64,000 bases of DNA from Methylotenera sp. GTDB taxonomy: Bacteria > Pseudomonadota > Gammaproteobacteria > Burkholderiales > Methylophilaceae. The stretch covers positions 478,554 to 542,553 of the forward strand of contig JABFRQ010000001.1 of NCBI GenBank assembly GCA_013141075.1, read 5' to 3'. Shown here piece by piece: positions 8,176-18,085 of this stretch; positions within the stretch are counted from its first letter, which is position 1; each line of letters opens with the position of its first letter. A program made the position numbers and the translations under genes. The notes beneath the pieces are model-generated. The model was not told the DNA's origin. It made no database searches and was given only the letters and a program-made list of their open reading frames with translations.

Positions 8176-9204
8176 ATGGATGACAATAAAAGCAAAGCAC
8201 TAGCCGCCGCACTTGCGCAGATTGAAAAGCAGTTTGGCAAAGGTTCTATCATGCGCATGGGCGATGGCAGCATTGGCGAAGATATTCAATCAGTTTCAAC
8301 TGGTTCGCTTGGGCTTGATATTGCACTTGGCATCGGTGGTTTACCGCGTGGTCGTGTGGTAGAGATTTACGGCCCTGAATCTTCAGGTAAAACAACGCTT
8401 ACGCTTTCTGTTATTGCGCAAATGCAAAAAATGGGCGGCACCGCCGCTTTTATTGATGCCGAGCACGCGCTAGACCCGCAATATGCCGCAAAATTAGGCG
8501 TCAATGTGCCAGATTTATTGATTTCTCAACCTGATACTGGCGAGCAAGCGCTTGAAATTGTAGATATGCTTGTACGTTCAGGTTCTGTAGATATTGTGGT
8601 GATTGACTCGGTGGCTGCTTTAACGCCACGCGCTGAAATTGAAGGTGAAATGGGCGATTCACACATGGGCTTGCAAGCCCGTTTAATGAGCCAAGCATTG
8701 CGTAAGCTTACTGGCAACATCAAACGCACCAACACTTTGGTGATTTTCATTAACCAAATTCGTATGAAAATTGGCGTGATGTTTGGTAGCCCAGAAACGA
8801 CCACTGGCGGTAACGCACTTAAATTTTATGCTTCTGTGCGCTTAGATATTCGCCGCACTGGCGCGATTAAAAAAGGTGACGAAGTCATCGGCTCTGAAAC
8901 ACGCGTAAAAGTGATTAAAAACAAAGTCGCGCCACCGTTTAAACAAGCTGAGTTTGATATTCTGTATGGCGAAGGCATCTCGCGTGAAGGTGAAATTATT
9001 GAGCTTGGTGTGAATGCTAAATTTGTAGAAAAAGCAGGCGCTTGGTATAGCTACAATGGCGAAAAAATTGGCCAAGGTAAAGATAACTCACGCGATTACT
9101 TAAAAGCACACCCTGCAATTGCCAACGAAATTGACGCAAAAATCCGCGCCAATATGAAAGCGCTTGCAGAAGCCATGCCAGCAGTACGCGCGGAAGAAGA
9201 TTAA
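8176..9204 (+). CDS. recA: Recombinase RecA
   Basis: This 342-residue DNA-dependent ATPase forms the strand-exchange filament in homologous recombination and promotes LexA-type self-cleavage. The Walker A motif GPESSGKTT is at residues 66-74, with the catalytic [11 protein letters not shown], Walker [14 protein letters not shown], the L1/L2 loops ([41 protein letters not shown]) and the C-terminal domain all intact. An AAAGGC ribosome site precedes the ATG. It is followed by recX and alaS, the standard proteobacterial order. Confidence 0.98.
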   Translation: MDDNKSKALAAALAQIEKQFGKGSIMRMGDGSIGEDIQSVSTGSLGLDIALGIGGLPRGRVVEIYGPESSGKTTLTLSVIAQMQKMGGTAAFIDAEHALDPQYAAKLGVNVPDLLISQPDTGEQALEIVDMLVRSGSVDIVVIDSVAALTPRAEIEGEMGDSHMGLQARLMSQALRKLTGNIKRTNTLVIFINQIRMKIGVMFGSPETTTGGNALKFYASVRLDIRRTGAIKKGDEVIGSETRVKVIKNKVAPPFKQAEFDILYGEGISREGEIIELGVNAKFVEKAGAWYSYNGEKIGQGKDNSRDYLKAHPAIANEIDAKIRANMKALAEAMPAVRAEED

Positions 9205-9212
9205 AAAAATCT

Positions 9213-9242
9213 GTCGTTGCGAGCGAAGCGCGGCAATCTTAA
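9213..9242 (+). repeat. Single arm of a dispersed palindromic (REP-like) repeat
   Basis: The 30-nt stretch between recA and recX matches one arm of the perfect palindrome at 27367-27431 with a few changes (core GCGAGCGAAGCGCGGCAATC). The partner arm is absent here, so this copy cannot form the long hairpin. Confidence 0.7.
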
Positions 9243-9251
9243 ACTATTGAA

Positions 9252-9740
9252 TTGAGGTCAAAAATCGACTTTCAGCCTAAAAGTTTACGCCAACGTGCGT
9301 TAGATTACCTTGGCAAGCGCGAGTATTCATACTTTGAACTCGCGCAAAAGCTTAAACCTTACGCTGAAGAAACTGATGAAAACCCTGCAACTGAGCAGAT
9401 TGCAGCAATATTAGATGATTTTAAAACGCGTGGTTGGTTGTCAGACGCGCGCTTTACTGAGATGTTAGTACATGCGCGTAAAACCAAATTTGGCAGCGCG
9501 AAAGTCGCCAATGAGTTACGCGAAAAAGGCGTGGCAGATGACTTAATCGCAAACGCAGTGGCGGCAGTTAAACTAACCGAGCTAGAAAACGCGCGCGGAA
9601 TATGCCGCAAAAAATATAAGGCTAGTCCAACAAGCCGCGAAGATTGGGCAAAGCAAGCACGATTTTTACAAAGCCGCGGCTTTGGTTTTGATGTAATTAA
9701 AAAAGTATTAAATAGCACCAATGATGAAGATAACTTGTAG
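9252..9740 (+). CDS. recX: Regulatory protein RecX
   Basis: This 162-residue helical protein caps and inhibits RecA filaments. Three tandem three-helix repeats are visible, typified by ALDYLGKREYSYFELAQKL, LDDFKTRGWLSDARFTEMLV and FLQSRGFGFDVIKKVLN. The TTG start at 9252 opens the conserved RQRALDYLGKRE region a few residues in, and the REP-like arm lies directly in front of it. The context behind recA confirms the call. Confidence 0.93.
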   Translation: MRSKIDFQPKSLRQRALDYLGKREYSYFELAQKLKPYAEETDENPATEQIAAILDDFKTRGWLSDARFTEMLVHARKTKFGSAKVANELREKGVADDLIANAVAAVKLTELENARGICRKKYKASPTSREDWAKQARFLQSRGFGFDVIKKVLNSTNDEDNL

Positions 9741-9785
9741 AAATGCATTAAATGCGTTTCTACAAAAAACATAATAACTGAAACT

Positions 9786-12479
9786 ATGACAATCAAACTA
9801 AGCAACACACCTAGTAGCAATGAAATCCGTCAGGCCTTCCTTGATTATTTTTCCTCCAAAGGCCATCAAATCGTGGCGTCTTCGTCATTGGTACCGCACG
9901 GCGACCCTACCCTGCTATTCACCAACGCGGGGATGAATCAGTTTAAAGATGTGTTTTTAGGTTTTGACAAACGCCCATATACACGCGCAACTAGCAGCCA
10001 AAAATGTGTACGTGCCGGCGGCAAACATAATGACCTTGAAAACGTAGGCTACACAGCGCGCCACCATACATTTTTTGAAATGTTAGGCAACTTTAGCTTT
10101 GGCGATTACTTTAAAGAAGATGCGATTGCATACGCTTGGGAATTGCTCACAGAAGTTTTTAAACTGCCCAAAGACAAACTCACCGTAACTGTCTATGCGG
10201 ACGATGATGAAGCCTACAACATCTGGCATGACACTATTGGCATGCCTGCCGAACGTATTATCCGTATTGGCGACAACAAAGGTGCACGTTACGCATCTGA
10301 CAACTTCTGGATGATGGGTGACACTGGCCCATGTGGTCCATGTACTGAAATTTTTTATGACCACGGCGACCACCATTTTGGCGGCCCTCCAGGCAGCCCA
10401 GATGAAGACGGTGACCGCTTTATCGAAATTTGGAACAACGTGTTTATGCAATTCAACCGCGATGAAGCGGGTGTAATGCATCCACTACCAAAACCATCTG
10501 TAGATACAGGTATGGGTTTGGAGCGTATTTCTGCGGTATTGCAACACGTGCATGCCAACTACGAAATTGATATTTTCCAAGGCTTAATCGCCGCCGCAGC
10601 GCGTGAAACCAACACCACAGATTTAAGCATTCCATCACTTAAAGTACTAGCCGACCATATTCGCGCGTGCTCATTTTTAATCGCGGATGGGGTGATTCCA
10701 GGCAATGAAGGCCGCGGCTACGTGCTACGCCGCATTATTCGCCGCGCAATCCGTCATGGCTATAAACTGGGTGCCCGCGGCGCATTTTTCTACAAACTTG
10801 TACCAGATTTGATCAAGCAAATGGGTGAAGCTTATCCTGAACTTATCGCGAATCAATCACGCATCATGGATATGTTGAAGTTGGAAGAAGACCGTTTCTT
10901 TGAAACCATTGAAAGTGGTATGCAAATCCTTAATCGTGAGTTAATTGTGAATGCGTTGGATGAGCAGAAAGTAAATGTTGAGAATAAAATAAATCCGCTT
11001 TCCGCAAAGAAAATTATTAAATTAAGTGGAAATGTTGCTTTTCAACTGCACGACACTTATGGCTTTCCACTAGATTTAACTCAAGACGTCTGCCGAGAGC
11101 ATGGTGTCCCAGTGGATATTGCAGAGTTTGATGCTGCCATGACACGCCAAAAAGAACAAGCGCGTGCCGCAGGTAAGTTCAAAATGGCAACCAATCTTGA
11201 ATACAATGGCGCGAATACAGACTTTAAAGGTTATGAAACTTTAGAAGCTAGCGCTAATATTTTAGCGCTATACAAAGATGGCACAGCAGTGAATCAACTA
11301 TCAGAAGGCGAGCAAGGCGTTGTGGTATTAGATAACACACCGTTCTATGCTGAGTCTGGCGGTCAAGTAGGTGATAACGGCGTGCTTAAAGCCGAAAATG
11401 GTATATTTGCTGTGGAAGATACACAAAAAATCCAGGCGGCTGTTTTTGGTCATCACGGCATTTTAAAAACGGGCAAAATCAGTGTGGGTGAAAGCCTAAA
11501 AGCGAATGTGGACTTGGTTGTACGTGCCAACATTATGCGCAACCACTCAGCCACACACTTAATGCACAAAGCACTTCGCGAAACTTTAGGCGAACATGTG
11601 CAACAAAAAGGTTCATTGGTTGATGCGGATAAAACCCGTTTTGACTTTGTGCATAACGCGCCGATGACCGATGCAGAAATTGCAAAAGTTGAAGCCATTG
11701 TCAATGCTGAAATTCTAGCTAACGCCACCTGCCAAGCGCGTGTGATGGATATTGAATCCGCACAAAAAACTGGCGCGATGATGCTGTTTGGCGAAAAATA
11801 TGGTGATGAAGTGCGCGTACTGGATATTGGAAGCTCGCGCGAATTATGCGGTGGCACACATGTTAGCCGCACAGGTGATATTGGCCTATTCAAAATCACA
11901 GGTGAGTCTGGCGTAGCTGCGGGCGTTCGCCGCGTTGAGGCTACAACTGGCAATGGTGCATTAAAACTCATCAATTCACAGCAAGCTTTAATTGCGCAAT
12001 TATCAACCGAGCTAAAAGCACCTACTGGTGAGCTGGCTAACAAGGTTGCGCAATTAAGTGAGCATGCAAAATCGTTAGAAAAAGAATTAGCGCGCTTAAA
12101 ATCAAAACTCGCAAGTAGCCAAGGTGATGATTTAGCCGCGCAAGCCGTTGATGTGAATGGCGTAAAAGTGTTATCTGCCATGCTAGAAGGCGCAGATGCA
12201 ACCGCGTTGCGCGAAACGATGGATAAGCTAAAAGATAAACTAAAATCTGCGGCAATAGTCTTAGCAAGCGTGAATGATGGCAAAGTGAGCTTGGCAGCGG
12301 GTGTAACGGCTGATTTAACCGCAAAGGTGAAAGCTGGCGATTTAGTGAATTTTGTGGCACTGCAGGTAGGTGGAAAAGGCGGTGGCAAGCCAGATATGGC
12401 GATGGCAGGCGGCACGGATGCTAGTGGCTTGCCAAAAGCGTTAGCAAGTGTGGAAAGTTGGGTAAAAAGTAAAATGTAA
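9786..12479 (+). CDS. alaS: Alanine-tRNA ligase
   Basis: This 897-residue class II aminoacyl-tRNA synthetase charges tRNA-Ala and edits mischarged Ser/Gly. The N-terminal catalytic domain begins at [13 protein letters not shown] and includes motif 2/3 regions such as [20 protein letters not shown]. The editing domain has the zinc ligands in NHSATHLMH (about residue 588) and CGGTH at 688-692. The C-terminal part has a coiled coil ([18 protein letters not shown]) and a glycine-rich C-Ala domain ([16 protein letters not shown]). Length is somewhat above the common 865-880, from an insert near residues 385-415. Confidence 0.97.
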   Translation: MTIKLSNTPSSNEIRQAFLDYFSSKGHQIVASSSLVPHGDPTLLFTNAGMNQFKDVFLGFDKRPYTRATSSQKCVRAGGKHNDLENVGYTARHHTFFEMLGNFSFGDYFKEDAIAYAWELLTEVFKLPKDKLTVTVYADDDEAYNIWHDTIGMPAERIIRIGDNKGARYASDNFWMMGDTGPCGPCTEIFYDHGDHHFGGPPGSPDEDGDRFIEIWNNVFMQFNRDEAGVMHPLPKPSVDTGMGLERISAVLQHVHANYEIDIFQGLIAAAARETNTTDLSIPSLKVLADHIRACSFLIADGVIPGNEGRGYVLRRIIRRAIRHGYKLGARGAFFYKLVPDLIKQMGEAYPELIANQSRIMDMLKLEEDRFFETIESGMQILNRELIVNALDEQKVNVENKINPLSAKKIIKLSGNVAFQLHDTYGFPLDLTQDVCREHGVPVDIAEFDAAMTRQKEQARAAGKFKMATNLEYNGANTDFKGYETLEASANILALYKDGTAVNQLSEGEQGVVVLDNTPFYAESGGQVGDNGVLKAENGIFAVEDTQKIQAAVFGHHGILKTGKISVGESLKANVDLVVRANIMRNHSATHLMHKALRETLGEHVQQKGSLVDADKTRFDFVHNAPMTDAEIAKVEAIVNAEILANATCQARVMDIESAQKTGAMMLFGEKYGDEVRVLDIGSSRELCGGTHVSRTGDIGLFKITGESGVAAGVRRVEATTGNGALKLINSQQALIAQLSTELKAPTGELANKVAQLSEHAKSLEKELARLKSKLASSQGDDLAAQAVDVNGVKVLSAMLEGADATALRETMDKLKDKLKSAAIVLASVNDGKVSLAAGVTADLTAKVKAGDLVNFVALQVGGKGGGKPDMAMAGGTDASGLPKALASVESWVKSKM

Positions 12480-12483
12480 CACT

Positions 12484-12569
12484 CCCTCCCCCTTGATGGG
12501 GGAGGGTTGGGGAGAGGGTGAGCTTTAGTTACCCCTCTCCCTAACCCTCTCCCACACGGGGAGAGGGAA
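12484..12569. repeat. GC-rich intergenic palindromic element between alaS and lysC
   Basis: Two hairpins lie side by side: CCCTCCCCC/GGGGGAGGG (12484-12506) and a longer set of CCCTCTCCC/GGGAGAGGG arms ending at 12569. The arms can also pair across the unit (GGGGAGAGGGT with ACCCCTCTCCC). This CCCTCTCC-type repeat is a common dispersed intergenic element in Proteobacteria and could also end alaS transcription. Confidence 0.7.
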
Positions 12570-12590
12570 TAAATATTAGGGAAAGTGTAA

Positions 12591-13817
12591 ATGGCACTTA
12601 TTGTACAAAAATACGGCGGCACTTCTGTCGCAAATCCTGAGCGAATTCGTAATGTCGCTAGGCGTGTAGCGCGCTACAAGGCCATGGGGCATCAAGTAGT
12701 GGTGGTGGTTTCAGCCATGTCTGGCGAAACCAACAAGCTGGTTGCGCTATCAAAAGAGTTAATGGCAGAACCTGATCCGCGCGAATATGACATGATTATC
12801 GCCACTGGCGAGCAAGTAACGGTTGGCTTAACCGCGCTGGCCTTAATTGAGCTGGGCATTAAAGCTAAAAGCTACACAGGTGCACAAGTTAAAATATTAA
12901 CCGATGATTCGCACACCAAAGCACGCATTATTCACATTGATCAGCACAACCTCAAGGCAGATTTAGACGCAGGCTATGTGTGCGTAGTAGCTGGTTTTCA
13001 AGGTGTGGATGAAAACGGTAATATCACAACGCTAGGCCGTGGCGGCTCTGACACCACAGGCGTGGCACTAGCTGCCGCGCTAGGCGCGGATGAATGCCAA
13101 ATCTACACAGATGTAGACGGCGTTTATACTACAGACCCACGCGTAGTGCCTGAAGCGCGCCGTTTAAAATCAATCACCTTTGAAGAAATGCTTGAGCTTG
13201 CAAGCCAAGGCAGCAAAGTATTGCAAATTCGCTCAGTGGAATTTGCAGGTAAATATAAAGTTAAATTGCGTGTGCTTTCAAGTTTTGAAGATGAAGGCGA
13301 AGGCACGCTAATTACATTTGAGGAAGATAACACCATGGAACAACCCGTTATATCTGGCATTGCGTTCAACCGCGACGAAGCCAAAATCACCGTATTGGGC
13401 GTGCCAGATACGCCAGGCATCGCCTACCAAATTTTGGGCCCAATTGCAGATGCCAATGTAGATGTGGATATGATTATCCAAAACACTGGCGCAGATGGCA
13501 CAACAGATTTTACATTCACAGTGCACAAAAATGAGATGAACAAAGCGTTAAGTATTTTGCGCGATAAAGTGCAAAACAACATTAAAGCACGTGAAATTAT
13601 TGGCGATGATAAAGTCGCTAAAGTCGCCATTGTCGGCGTTGGCATGAAATCACACGTAGGCGTAGCAAGCAAAATGTTCCGCACTTTGGCTGAGGAAGGT
13701 ATCAACATTCAAATGATTTCAACAAGTGAAATTAAAATAGCTGTAGTCATTGATGAAAAATATATGGAGCTGGCCGTGCGCGTGCTGCACAAAGCATTTG
13801 AACTAGAAGAAGCTTAA
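12591..13817 (+). CDS. lysC: Aspartate kinase (ACT-domain regulated)
   Basis: This 408-residue monofunctional aspartokinase phosphorylates L-aspartate, the first step toward lysine, threonine and methionine. The kinase domain has KYGGTSV at 7-13, TTLGRGGSDTTGVALAAAL and IYTDVDGVYTTDPR. Two C-terminal ACT domains follow (ISGIAFNRDEAKITVLGVPDTPG and VAIVGVGMKSHVGVASKMF), expected to give feedback control by lysine and threonine. Its position between alaS and a tRNA-Ser is common in Betaproteobacteria. Confidence 0.96.
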   Translation: MALIVQKYGGTSVANPERIRNVARRVARYKAMGHQVVVVVSAMSGETNKLVALSKELMAEPDPREYDMIIATGEQVTVGLTALALIELGIKAKSYTGAQVKILTDDSHTKARIIHIDQHNLKADLDAGYVCVVAGFQGVDENGNITTLGRGGSDTTGVALAAALGADECQIYTDVDGVYTTDPRVVPEARRLKSITFEEMLELASQGSKVLQIRSVEFAGKYKVKLRVLSSFEDEGEGTLITFEEDNTMEQPVISGIAFNRDEAKITVLGVPDTPGIAYQILGPIADANVDVDMIIQNTGADGTTDFTFTVHKNEMNKALSILRDKVQNNIKAREIIGDDKVAKVAIVGVGMKSHVGVASKMFRTLAEEGINIQMISTSEIKIAVVIDEKYMELAVRVLHKAFELEEA

Positions 13818-13957
13818 GCTTATTTTTAACCAAGTCTTTATTCTCGAGCTATAAATTCTTGAGCTTTAACATCACTTTTGGTTGATTTTCAAGGGCGAAT
13901 CAAGTATTATCGCGCCCTTAATTAGCGAAAGCTAATTTTAGCGTAATCGTAATAAAC

Positions 13958-14051
13958 GGAGAGCTGGCCGAGTGGTCGAAGGCACTTCCCTGCTAAGGAA
14001 GCATACGGGCTTAACCCTGTATCTAGGGTTCGAATCCCTAGCTCTCCGCCA
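13958..14051 (+). tRNA. tRNA-Ser(GCU)
   Basis: A class II tRNA of 94 nt including an encoded CCA. The acceptor stem GGAGAGC pairs with GCTCTCC and the discriminator is G. The anticodon stem CTTCC/GGAAG encloses a CTGCTAA loop with anticodon GCT. A long variable arm (CATACGGGCTTAACCCTGTAT) precedes the TTCGAAT T loop. Confidence 0.96.
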
Positions 14052-14102
14052 GCTTTAACTTAAAGACTGAAATTTGTTCTTTAAGAATTATGCAGTATGT
14101 CG

Positions 14103-14108
14103 TATAAT
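14103..14108 (+). promoter_or_regulatory. -10 element of tRNA-Arg
   Basis: TATAAT ends 9 nt before the first base of tRNA-Arg, so this gene seems to have its own promoter rather than depending on the tRNA-Ser transcript. The -35 region is poor. Confidence 0.45.
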
Positions 14109-14117
14109 ACTGCGCAT

Positions 14118-14194
14118 GCGCCCGTAGCTCAGCTGGATAGAGTACTTGGCTACGAACCAAGGGGTCGGGCGTTCGAATCGCTCCGGGCGCACCA
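14118..14194 (+). tRNA. tRNA-Arg(ACG)
   Basis: A 77-nt tRNA with encoded CCA. The acceptor GCGCCCG pairs with CGGGCGC, the D arm is AGCTCAGCTGGATAGAGT, and the anticodon stem CTTGG/CCAAG holds a CTACGAA loop with anticodon ACG (to become ICG). The T arm has TTCGAAT. Confidence 0.97.
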
Positions 14195-14202
14195 TAAAAA
14201 AC

Positions 14203-14236
14203 AAAGGCTTACAGATTAATCTCTGTAGGCCTTTTG
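14203..14236 (+). terminator. Rho-independent terminator after tRNA-Arg
   Basis: A 13-bp stem (AAAGGCTTACAGA with TCTGTAGGCCTTT, one G-U pair) with a 6-nt loop and trailing T residues lies 8 nt after the tRNA CCA. Confidence 0.8.
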
Positions 14237-14435
14237 TCTTTCTAAAGCCCCATGGGTACACCGTACTTTTTACTATCTTTAGATAGTATTAAATCCTCCC
14301 CTATGTTATCCGCTTGCACTTGTGGTCTGCCATGTGATTCTATTCAATTTGGAAATGGCAAAAGCTTAATGAGATTAAAGCAGGAACCTAATTGAACTAG
14401 ACCAGCAACAATCATTAAAGCCATTTACAACCTTA

Positions 14436-14897
14436 CTATTTGGACTTAGCTGAAACTACCCTTGTTGCAACAAAATCTCCTTCAAATCTACCAGCTGGTT
14501 TACCTTCACATTTCAGCAATGCTGACACAGCAATTCTAGCCCGATTTCTGCGCGAAAGTGTTCGCATAAAAAGCTGCCAGGCCTCTGGTTGCGTTACGAA
14601 TGATTATGCCGTAAAGCTGTCATAGATTGGTTGCTTATACTCCATGCTATTGCGCTGAATAACAATGCTACAAGCAATGCCAGCATTCTTCAAGCGAACA
14701 TGCACCAGTGACCATGTTGCAAGAATCGCTACCGCTGATGCACTACCACCGAAGATAGTGTTAATGTGATTGATATTCGGCGCTAAAGGTGCGCTCAGAA
14801 TTACACCTTCATCTCCCGCTTCAATCACGCTAACCTGCATAGCAAGTGATAGTGGGATATGTTCATTTAGGTATCGCTCAAGTTCATATTTATTCAT
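14436..14897 (-). pseudogene. YiiD-type thioesterase-domain gene interrupted by an in-frame TAA
   Basis: On the minus strand an ATG at 14897, behind GGAGGAG, opens a protein resembling the hotdog-fold C-terminal domain of YiiD (HIPLSLAMQVSVIEA, FGGSASAVAILATWSLVHV, IVIQRNSMEYKQPIYDSFTA). A TAA at 14604-14606 stops it after the last of these motifs. The same frame then continues for about 55 sense codons with the expected C-terminal half (TQPEAWQLFMRTLSRRNRAR, FEGDFVATR) to a TAG at 14436. The frame is intact on both sides, so a single nonsense change broke an otherwise complete gene of about 150 codons. It diverges from arsR. Confidence 0.8.
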
Positions 14898-14978
14898 ATG
14901 CTCCTCCTTGTTATTATCATATTCCCAATCAATAAAAAATATAATGCAACATTTCAATAATAGTTGTAATATTGCTTT

Positions 14979-15350
14979 ATGGATAAACTTACTGCAACTA
15001 CTGTTTTTGAATCACTCTCTTCTGGCGTGAGGTTGGACGTCTTTCGTTTATTGGTAAAAAAAGGCCTAGACGGCATGGTGGCTGGTGAAATCGCCACAAC
15101 GCTGGATGTGCCGCCAACCAATATGTCATTTCACTTAAAAGCAATGACACAAGCACGTTTACTCAGTGTTGAGCAGGAAGGACGATATCAGCGCTACCGA
15201 GCCAACATTGCGTTAATGTTAGACACGATCGCCTACCTTACGGAAGAGTGCTGTTCAGGTAATCCACAGCAGTGTATTGATATGCGCGCAGCATCGGCTT
15301 GTTCACCTAGCGTGTTACCACTTATATCAACCAACTCAACAAAGACCTAA
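14979..15350 (+). CDS. arsR: ArsR-family arsenic-responsive repressor
   Basis: This 123-residue winged-helix regulator is expected to repress the ars operon until As(III)/Sb(III) binds. The HTH covers roughly residues 30-75 (AGEIATTLDVPPTNMSFHLK). The metal site is not the helix-3 CVC motif of the E. coli protein. A C-terminal cluster ECCSGNPQQC (about residues 90-99) is present, like the C-terminal triple-cysteine ArsRs described from Acidithiobacillus. It is the first gene of arsRCDA, 3 bp before arsC. Confidence 0.92.
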   Translation: MDKLTATTVFESLSSGVRLDVFRLLVKKGLDGMVAGEIATTLDVPPTNMSFHLKAMTQARLLSVEQEGRYQRYRANIALMLDTIAYLTEECCSGNPQQCIDMRAASACSPSVLPLISTNSTKT

Positions 15351-15353
15351 ACT

Positions 15354-15833
15354 ATGAACGTTCTCTTTTTATGCACTGGTAATTCATGCCGCTCCATACT
15401 GGGCGAGGCCACTTTTAATCATCTTGCCCCGGCAGGCTGGCATGCAATGAGTGCCGGGAGTAAACCCGCAGGTTTTGTGCACCCACGCTCACTGGCATTA
15501 TTGGCGCGTGAAGGCATATCGACTGAGGGTTATCACAGCAAATCTTGGGAGAATCTGCCAGCTACGCCAGACATCGTCATATCGGTATGCGGTAATGCGG
15601 CAGGAGAAACCTGCCCAGCTTACCTTGGCCCGGTATTAAGAAGCCATTGGGGTGTAGAAGATCCAGCGCATGCCACTGGCACAGATGAAGAGATTGATGC
15701 AGCGTTTGTTAAAGCATACAGCATTCTGCGCGCGCGTATTGAAGCCTTTTTGGCTTTATCTTTAGAGACGCTGCAGCATGATAAAACTGCACTTAAAGCC
15801 GCAATGGATAAAATTGCAGCTAATATTACTTAA
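15354..15833 (+). CDS. arsC: Arsenate reductase ArsC (low-molecular-weight phosphatase family)
   Basis: This 159-residue enzyme reduces As(V) to As(III). The PTP loop CTGNSCRS has nucleophile C7 and R13. Further cysteines C79 and C87 (VCGNAAGETC) provide the redox relay typical of the thioredoxin-coupled type rather than the glutaredoxin-coupled E. coli type. DPAHATG supplies the acid loop. It lies between arsR and arsD in a tight operon. Confidence 0.93.
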   Translation: MNVLFLCTGNSCRSILGEATFNHLAPAGWHAMSAGSKPAGFVHPRSLALLAREGISTEGYHSKSWENLPATPDIVISVCGNAAGETCPAYLGPVLRSHWGVEDPAHATGTDEEIDAAFVKAYSILRARIEAFLALSLETLQHDKTALKAAMDKIAANIT

Positions 15834-15839
15834 GGAAAA

Positions 15840-16205
15840 ATGATGACTAAAACAATTCAGGTGTTTGACCCTGCAATGTGCTGCAGTAGCGGTGTATGCG
15901 GTACGGAAGTAGATCAGCAATTGGTAAATTTTTCTGCTGATTTGGATTGGGCTAAACAAAATGGCGCGCAAATTCAGCGCTTCAATCTGGCGCAACAACC
16001 TATGGATTTTGCCAATAACAAGATTGTAAAAGACTTCTTAGAGCGCTCTGGTCAGGAAGCATTGCCGCTGATTCTGGTCGATGGTGAATTTGCCTTGGCG
16101 GGCCGCTATCCAAATCGTACTGAATTGTCGCGCTGGGCAGGAATTGTCGCAGTAACGGAAATTGCACCAGCTGGTGGATGCTGTAGTGGCGGCAAGTGTT
16201 GTTAA
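15840..16205 (+). CDS. arsD: Arsenite metallochaperone ArsD
   Basis: A 121-residue cytosolic protein that binds As(III) and passes it to ArsA, raising ATPase activity. The essential N-terminal cysteine set is present (FDPAMCCSSGVCG: C14, C15, C20 counted from the first ATG), as is the C-terminal pair motif GGCCSGGKCC. Two adjacent ATGs (15840, 15843) could start it; both keep all motifs. The ArsD-typical RFNLAQQPMDF and LVDGEFALAGRYP confirm the family. Confidence 0.95.
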   Translation: MMTKTIQVFDPAMCCSSGVCGTEVDQQLVNFSADLDWAKQNGAQIQRFNLAQQPMDFANNKIVKDFLERSGQEALPLILVDGEFALAGRYPNRTELSRWAGIVAVTEIAPAGGCCSGGKCC

Positions 16206-16243
16206 TCCAACAACATACTTTTAAATAACCTGGGGTAAATTCC

Positions 16244-17998
16244 ATGCAATTTCTTGATCAACCACCACGCTTTCTATTTTTCACAGGTAAGGGCGGCGTT
16301 GGCAAGACGTCCATTGCCTGTGCAACAGCAATCCAATTAGCCGCAAGTGGAAAGCGTGTGCTGTTGGTAAGCACAGATCCCGCCTCTAACGTTGGACAGG
16401 TATTTGGCATTAATATCGGCAACAATATTACAGCCGTTCCAGCAGTGCCTAATTTAGCTGCCCTTGAAATTGATCCTCAAGCAGCCGCGCAAGTCTATCG
16501 TGACCGTATCGTTGGGCCCGTGCGTGGCGTATTACCAGAGGATGTGGTAAGAGGCATTGAAGAACAACTTTCAGGTGCGTGTACGACTGAGATTGCTGCA
16601 TTTGATGAATTTACTGCACTACTGATCGATTCACCTGTCACCGATGACTACGATCACATCATCTTTGATACCGCACCTACTGGACACACCATTCGTTTAC
16701 TGCAGCTTCCAGGTGCTTGGAGCGGCTTCCTAGAAGAAGGTAAAGGCGATGCCTCTTGCCTAGGTCCATTGGCTGGACTAGAAAAACAGCGTGAGCAATA
16801 CAAAGCAGCAGTAGATGCACTTGCCGATGGTAAGCGCACTAGGCTAATATTGGTCGCACGTGCGCAGCAATCCACATTGCGTGAAGTTGCACGTACACAT
16901 GAAGAGCTGGCGGGTATTGGCCTGAAACAGCAGTATTTGGTCATCAATGGCATTTTGCCGAAGATTGAAGCCGAAACTGATATGTTGGCAGCCGCAATTT
17001 ACAAGCGCGAACAGGCTGCGCTGAATGCTATTCCAGAAGTATTGAAGCATCTACCGCAAGATCTGGTCGCACTTAAAGCTTTCGACTTGGTCGGTCTTGA
17101 TGCTTTACGCCAACTATTAACAGACACGCCTTATCAACAGCATGGAACTAATGAATCTGCTATTGAAGTAGATAAGCCAAGCCTATCTCAATTAGTTGAT
17201 AGTATTGCCGCAGACGGTCATGGGCTGGTCATGACCATGGGTAAAGGCGGTGTGGGTAAAACCACAGTAGCAGCAGCGGTTGCGGTCGAATTGGCGCATC
17301 GAGGACTCGATGTACATCTCACCACATCAGACCCGGCAGCCCATCTATCAGACACGCTCAATGGCACGCTAGACAATTTAACTGTGAGTCGCATTGACCC
17401 ACATGAAGAAACTGAGCGCTATCGTCAGCACGTGTTAGAAACAAAAGGTACCACACTGGATGCTCACGGCCGCGCTCTTCTAGAAGAAGATTTGCGCTCT
17501 CCCTGTACTGAAGAAATTGCCGTATTCCAAGCGTTTTCACGCATTATCCGTGAAGCTGGTAAGAAGTTTGTGGTGATGGATACCGCGCCAACAGGCCATA
17601 CACTGTTATTGCTAGATGCAACTGGTGCTTATCATCGTGAAGTAGCGCGTCAAATGGATAAAGCCAACTTGCACTTTACTACACCAATGATGCAATTGCA
17701 GGATCCTAAGCAAACCAAAATACTCATTGTGACGCTGGCAGAAAAAACTCCAGTATTAGAAGCCGCCAACCTGCAAGCGGATCTGCGCCGTGCTGGCATT
17801 GAACCTTGGGCATGGGTGATTAACAACAGCGTCGCCGCAACCACAACCACTTCAGCGTTGTTGCACCAACGTGCACTCAATGAATTAGTCGAAATTAACT
17901 CAGTTGCAGAACAGTATTCTAAACGTTACGCAGTGGTGCCGATGCTAAAAGATGAGCCTATAGGTGTTCAGCGGCTATTAGATTTAGCCGCTGGCTAA
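16244..17998 (+). CDS. arsA: Arsenical pump-driving ATPase ArsA
   Basis: This 584-residue ATPase has two homologous halves, A1 and A2. P-loops GKGGVGKT lie at residues 15-22 and about 333-340, and the signal-transduction motif DTAPTGHT occurs in each half (about 142 and 446). The three cysteines of the allosteric As(III)/Sb(III) site are present at C113, C172 and about C421, matching the E. coli numbering of 113, 172 and 422. ArsA normally powers the ArsB (or Acr3) permease, but no permease gene follows: the next gene is on the other strand. The permease may be elsewhere, or the operon may have lost it. Confidence 0.96.
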   Translation: MQFLDQPPRFLFFTGKGGVGKTSIACATAIQLAASGKRVLLVSTDPASNVGQVFGINIGNNITAVPAVPNLAALEIDPQAAAQVYRDRIVGPVRGVLPEDVVRGIEEQLSGACTTEIAAFDEFTALLIDSPVTDDYDHIIFDTAPTGHTIRLLQLPGAWSGFLEEGKGDASCLGPLAGLEKQREQYKAAVDALADGKRTRLILVARAQQSTLREVARTHEELAGIGLKQQYLVINGILPKIEAETDMLAAAIYKREQAALNAIPEVLKHLPQDLVALKAFDLVGLDALRQLLTDTPYQQHGTNESAIEVDKPSLSQLVDSIAADGHGLVMTMGKGGVGKTTVAAAVAVELAHRGLDVHLTTSDPAAHLSDTLNGTLDNLTVSRIDPHEETERYRQHVLETKGTTLDAHGRALLEEDLRSPCTEEIAVFQAFSRIIREAGKKFVVMDTAPTGHTLLLLDATGAYHREVARQMDKANLHFTTPMMQLQDPKQTKILIVTLAEKTPVLEAANLQADLRRAGIEPWAWVINNSVAATTTTSALLHQRALNELVEINSVAEQYSKRYAVVPMLKDEPIGVQRLLDLAAG

Positions 17999-18016
17999 TC
18001 AGGTAAAAAGCACTAT

Positions 18017-18085
18017 ATGAATCGACTATTTAACTTGCCTAATAAGCAGCCTGTATTATTCCTACTTATTGCAGCCAGCATCTAG
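18017..18085 (+). CDS. Tiny ORF behind arsA, possible membrane-protein remnant
   Basis: An ATG 19 nt after the arsA stop opens 22 codons that end in a hydrophobic run (PVLFLLIAASI) before TAG. The place is where an arsenite permease gene would be expected, and the peptide looks like a first transmembrane segment. I cannot match it to ArsB or Acr3. It may be the stump of a deleted gene or chance. Confidence 0.25.
   Translation: MNRLFNLPNKQPVLFLLIAASI

Noticed and set aside
11453-12622. Long minus-strand open frame (389 codons) opposite alaS
   Set aside because: It is antisense to conserved alaS sequence, low in recognisable motifs and starts inside the GC-rich repeat; it is a reading-frame shadow.
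14440-14625. Plus-strand 61-codon frame behind tRNA-Arg
   Set aside because: It is the complement of the C-terminal half of the broken YiiD-type gene.
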